Positions 61,020 through 64,000 of a stretch of 64,000 nucleotides of DNA are shown in pieces; the stretch's first letter is position 1; the number at the start of each line of letters is the position of its first letter. The position numbers were made by a program, and so were the translations under genes. Origin of the DNA: Planctomycetota bacterium (GTDB lineage Bacteria; Planctomycetota; J058; JAJDCP01); NCBI GenBank assembly GCA_029260765.1, contig JAJDCP010000079.1, positions 1-64,000 on the forward strand, in the 5' to 3' direction. The notes beneath the pieces are model-generated. The model saw only the letters and a program-made list of their open reading frames with translations, was not told the DNA's origin and made no database searches.

Positions 61020-64000
61020 ATGTTGATACTCAATGCCATGAAGACCACAGCAGCGGCCGCGGTGCACGAGCAACGGTGCTCCGAGTGCAGCCGGATCAAC
61101 CCTGCCGGCCAGACGCGTTGCCAGCGATGCGGATTCGAGCTGTCGGCACGCTCACGCGACGAGCAGCTGCTCGGACGCATGATCGGCCCGTTCCGGCTTG
61201 AAGCCATCCGCCGACGCACGGCCAGCGGCACCGCCTACGCGGCCATCGACCAGGCGGATGGGCGCTGGGTCGAGCTCAAGGTCCTACCGTTGCTCGACTC
61301 GAGTGCCAGCGCGCGCAAGCGGCGCCGCCGAGAGCTTGGGCTGCGCATCGCGCATCCCAATCTTGTGCGCGTGCTCAGCGCGGGCGAAGCCGGCGACTTT
61401 GCCTACGTCGCTACGGACGTCCGGCCCGAAGAGCGCATGCTCGTTGAGCTCGGCAGGCAGCCTCCTCGACGCGCACTGTCGATCACCTGCGAGCTCGCGC
61501 GGGCCCTCGAGTGCGTGCACGAACATGGCTTGGTGCACCGCAGCCTGAGCCCTGCGCACACCCTGATCGACGAGACCGCCGCCAGCGTACGCCTGGCCGA
61601 TCTGGGCATGGTGCAGCCATCCGGGGCTAGCGAGGCACAAAGCTTGACCACGACCAGGGAGCTCAGCGAGCTGATCTACGCCGCCCCCGAAACCGCGCAG
61701 GGTGCCTTTTCCCGACTCTCCGACCTGTATGCCCTCGGCGCCACGCTCGCGTTCTGTCTGTGCGGGCGCGATCCCTTTCCGCCGACACTCGATAGACGTC
61801 AGCCGTTCGAGCTCGAAGGCCCTGAGCCTGTCCCCGGCCTGGCCGAGCTGTTGAGGAGCCTGACCGACCCACGACCCGAGCACAGACCACAACGGACTGC
61901 TGACGTGCGGCGTGCCCTGCAAGCACTGCTCGGCGAAGATGTCGAGGAGTCCGCCGCCGCCACAAGTCGGCGACTGAAGACCGCCGCAACACGGAGCATT
62001 GCCTGTCCGCATCTGCTGGAAGTGGCGGGCACGGTGCGCTTCCAGCCGAGCGACTTCGAGAACTTGCCGCAGCCGCTTGCCAGAGCGGCCCAGGCTGCCT
62101 GGAACGCGCGGTCAGGTCTGCCCCGCAGGATGATCGCCTTCCTGTTGTGGGAAGGTCTGGCCCGTCTGCTCGTGGCCATCGGCGCTGCGCTGTTGCTCGA
62201 TGCGGGTCGCCCCCTGCCGAGTGCTCTGCTGCGCATCCCTTTTCGCCCGTCTTTCGGCGCCTGGATCGGTCTAGCGAGGGACTGCCTGCAGGCGGTCCCG
62301 CCAAGGGACGAGCTGGCAGAAGCCGCTCGCTCCCTGTTGTTCGATGCTCAAGGCGGCCGTAAGCAGAGCTTGCTCGAGTTTCTGCTTGAGCTCGTCGAGC
62401 TCCGCAACAAGAGCGCGCATGGCTGGCCGCAGGACGAAGAAATCGACCTGCTCTCCCGGGCGGTCGAGCTCTCCAGGTCCAGCAAACTCTTCACGACCGG
62501 CCGGCTGGTGACGATCGAGAGCGCGGTCGGGGCTAGCGACACTGTCGGCTTCCGTTACCAACTGCTCAACCTGAGCGGATGCCAGGGGGCCTTCCGCGGC
62601 AGCTCCTTCAGCGCACGAGCCGGACTCCCCACCGGGCGTGCATTCTGGCGCAGTGGCCGCCGTTTTCTTCAGCTCGATCCTCTGTGGATCATCGACGGCG
62701 GCAGCGTGCTGCAGCTGCAGCGGGTCCATCCACGGCGCCCTCGCTACGGAAGCCTCGACGGCAGCCCGCCGCGCGTCATCAAGCAGCGCTACCCAGAGAT
62801 CCAGGCGTTGATGGGTGCGCCTGTGGAGATCCAAGCGGCCAGCGAGCCGATCCCGCCTTCAGATTCTGGCAGCTCGCATGACGCGCCTGCCGAACCCGCG
62901 ACGGAGCTGGATCCCTTCATCGGCCGCGTGCTCAGCCGTGTCTACCGCATCGTCGAGACCGTAGGTCGCGGCGCGATGGGCACGGTCTACCGCGGCTGGG
63001 ACACGCGTCTGCGACGCGAGGTCGCGCTCAAGCTGTTGATCGGCGGCGCCTGGGCAGCGCGTGAGGTGCGGCAACGGTTCCTCAATGAAGCGCGCGTGCT
63101 CGCCTCTCTCGGGCACCCCCACATCGTCCGCATCTTTGAGGTTGGAGAAGAGGCGGGCTGCCTGTTCTTCGTCATGGAGCTGCTGCCCGGTCCCACACTG
63201 GAAGGTTGGATCGCGTCCCGCAGGGGATCGCAAGATGTCAGCCCTGCATCGCTGCGGCGCCGCGTGGGATGGATCCGGGACGCCGCTCGAGCACTCCACG
63301 AAGCCCACCAGTTGGACGTCGTCCACCGCGACATCAAGCCGGCCAACCTGATGCTCGACGGCCAGGGACAGGTACGCGTGCTCGACTTCGGCCTCGCGCA
63401 TATCTCCGGCGAAGAGCTCACTCTGACGCGGGCTCAGCTCGGCACGCCCCGCTACATGCCTCCAGAGCAGATCCTCGACGCCAAGCGCGTCAGCCCCGCC
63501 TCCGACGTCTACAGCCTGGGCATGAGCTTGTATGCTCTGCTCAGCCTGGACAAACCCTTTCAGGACCTCGAAACCGACCACGACGTGCTCAAACACGCCC
63601 AACTCGGCGATCTGCAGCCCCTGGCGAAGCGCGTTCCTGGCATCCCCGAAGAGCTGGCGACCATCGTCGCCCAGGCAACGCAACTCGACGAGCGCAAGCG
63701 CTATCAGTCTTCCGCGGCCCTGGCCGATGACTTGACCTGTTGGCTGGAGAACAGGCCCATCTCCGCGCGTCCGGCCAGCGCAGTCGAACGCATCGTCAAG
63801 TACTGTAGACGCCACCCGGTGCGGGCGGTAATACTCGCCATGCTGGCCGTCCTGGTGCTCGGCATGAGCGGCGTGACCGGATGGGCTCTGCTCCAAAAGG
63901 CCGAAAAGGAACGCGCGCTGACGGTAGCGCAGAAAAGTCTCGCAGATTTTGGCCGCCTCTCTGACCTGAAACGTGTCGCCGACCTGGTCCGCAGTGCCGA
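61020..64000 (+). CDS. Tandem pseudokinase-HEPN-like-Ser/Thr kinase membrane protein (3' end outside window)
   Basis: 993 codons are visible. A zinc ribbon (CSECSRINPAG, CQRCG) opens the protein. Residues ~45-300 form a kinase fold with HRD replaced by HRS (Ser175) and DFG replaced by DLG (Asp194): likely a pseudokinase. Residues ~370-600 are a mostly helical region with LVELRNKSAHGW, whose R462-x4-H467 fits the HEPN motif. Residues ~645-910 form an intact kinase: GRGAMGTVY, Lys671 (VALKLL), VHRDIKPANL (Asp771), DFG (Asp789). A TM helix (~936-958) follows, and the protein continues past 64000. ATG 61020 has GGTGGA upstream; ATG 61038 is a weaker alternative. Likely an envelope-anchored signalling protein. 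Confidence 0.8.
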   Translation, partial: MLILNAMKTTAAAAVHEQRCSECSRINPAGQTRCQRCGFELSARSRDEQLLGRMIGPFRLEAIRRRTASGTAYAAIDQADGRWVELKVLPLLDSSASARKRRRRELGLRIAHPNLVRVLSAGEAGDFAYVATDVRPEERMLVELGRQPPRRALSITCELARALECVHEHGLVHRSLSPAHTLIDETAASVRLADLGMVQPSGASEAQSLTTTRELSELIYAAPETAQGAFSRLSDLYALGATLAFCLCGRDPFPPTLDRRQPFELEGPEPVPGLAELLRSLTDPRPEHRPQRTADVRRALQALLGEDVEESAAATSRRLKTAATRSIACPHLLEVAGTVRFQPSDFENLPQPLARAAQAAWNARSGLPRRMIAFLLWEGLARLLVAIGAALLLDAGRPLPSALLRIPFRPSFGAWIGLARDCLQAVPPRDELAEAARSLLFDAQGGRKQSLLEFLLELVELRNKSAHGWPQDEEIDLLSRAVELSRSSKLFTTGRLVTIESAVGASDTVGFRYQLLNLSGCQGAFRGSSFSARAGLPTGRAFWRSGRRFLQLDPLWIIDGGSVLQLQRVHPRRPRYGSLDGSPPRVIKQRYPEIQALMGAPVEIQAASEPIPPSDSGSSHDAPAEPATELDPFIGRVLSRVYRIVETVGRGAMGTVYRGWDTRLRREVALKLLIGGAWAAREVRQRFLNEARVLASLGHPHIVRIFEVGEEAGCLFFVMELLPGPTLEGWIASRRGSQDVSPASLRRRVGWIRDAARALHEAHQLDVVHRDIKPANLMLDGQGQVRVLDFGLAHISGEELTLTRAQLGTPRYMPPEQILDAKRVSPASDVYSLGMSLYALLSLDKPFQDLETDHDVLKHAQLGDLQPLAKRVPGIPEELATIVAQATQLDERKRYQSSAALADDLTCWLENRPISARPASAVERIVKYCRRHPVRAVILAMLAVLVLGMSGVTGWALLQKAEKERALTVAQKSLADFGRLSDLKRVADLVRSA

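Overview
This is a GC-rich bacterial chromosome segment, probably from a Planctomycetota member or a relative such as Myxococcota. That guess is an inference. It rests on a BamB-like PQQ-propeller protein opening W-P-Q-W-R-G-P, an ECF sigma factor fused to a membrane anchor and large C-terminal region, zinc-ribbon Ser/Thr kinases and several B12-type radical SAM proteins. No rRNA, tRNA, CRISPR array, origin or intact mobile element was recognised.

Layout. 1-10995: mixed genes (lipoproteins, a GH-A-type glycoside hydrolase, a decayed LtrA gene, a tandem duplication that left a chimeric kinase pseudogene, a cNMP-binding/DUF4388 regulator, a lipase, a UbiA-like prenyltransferase, a methyltransferase, a CrtC-like lipoprotein). 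11002-40091: a large surface-glycan locus with a Wzt/Wzm ABC exporter, a cupin, a sugar epimerase, sugar C-methyl and FkbM methyltransferases, many glycosyltransferases (three are double-domain fusions), two polytopic GT-C-like proteins and five radical SAM enzymes. A sixth radical SAM gene lies at 48110-49510. Several of these genes are visibly more AT-rich than their neighbours, suggesting piecemeal acquisition. 40519-47154 and 50066-55890: two minus-strand operons of poorly known proteins. Their domains resemble cargo and adaptor proteins of contractile or type VI-like systems: tandem transthyretin-like repeats, an Ig-like domain, a papain-like Cys-His-Asp protein and an NlpC-like candidate. 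No secretion machine is in the window. 47155-50065: a repeat-rich gap, a radical SAM gene and a transposase fossil.

56039-57130 is the most notable locus. A 32-codon peptide gene with a good ribosome binding site ends exactly where a methyltransferase gene begins (TAG followed by GTG). The methyltransferase carries an N-terminal PqqD/RRE-like winged-helix region and the pair ends in a clear hairpin terminator. This is the arrangement expected of a minimal RiPP (modified peptide) cassette and is the best candidate for an undescribed system. 57285-59888 encodes the membrane-anchored ECF sigma fusion, and 61020 to the right edge encodes a tandem pseudokinase-HEPN-like-kinase protein.

How the genes fit together: the glycan locus would build, decorate, methylate and export a surface polysaccharide. 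The cargo-like operons, sigma fusion and kinase suggest envelope sensing and intercellular competition. These functional links are inferred from context; no homology search was run.
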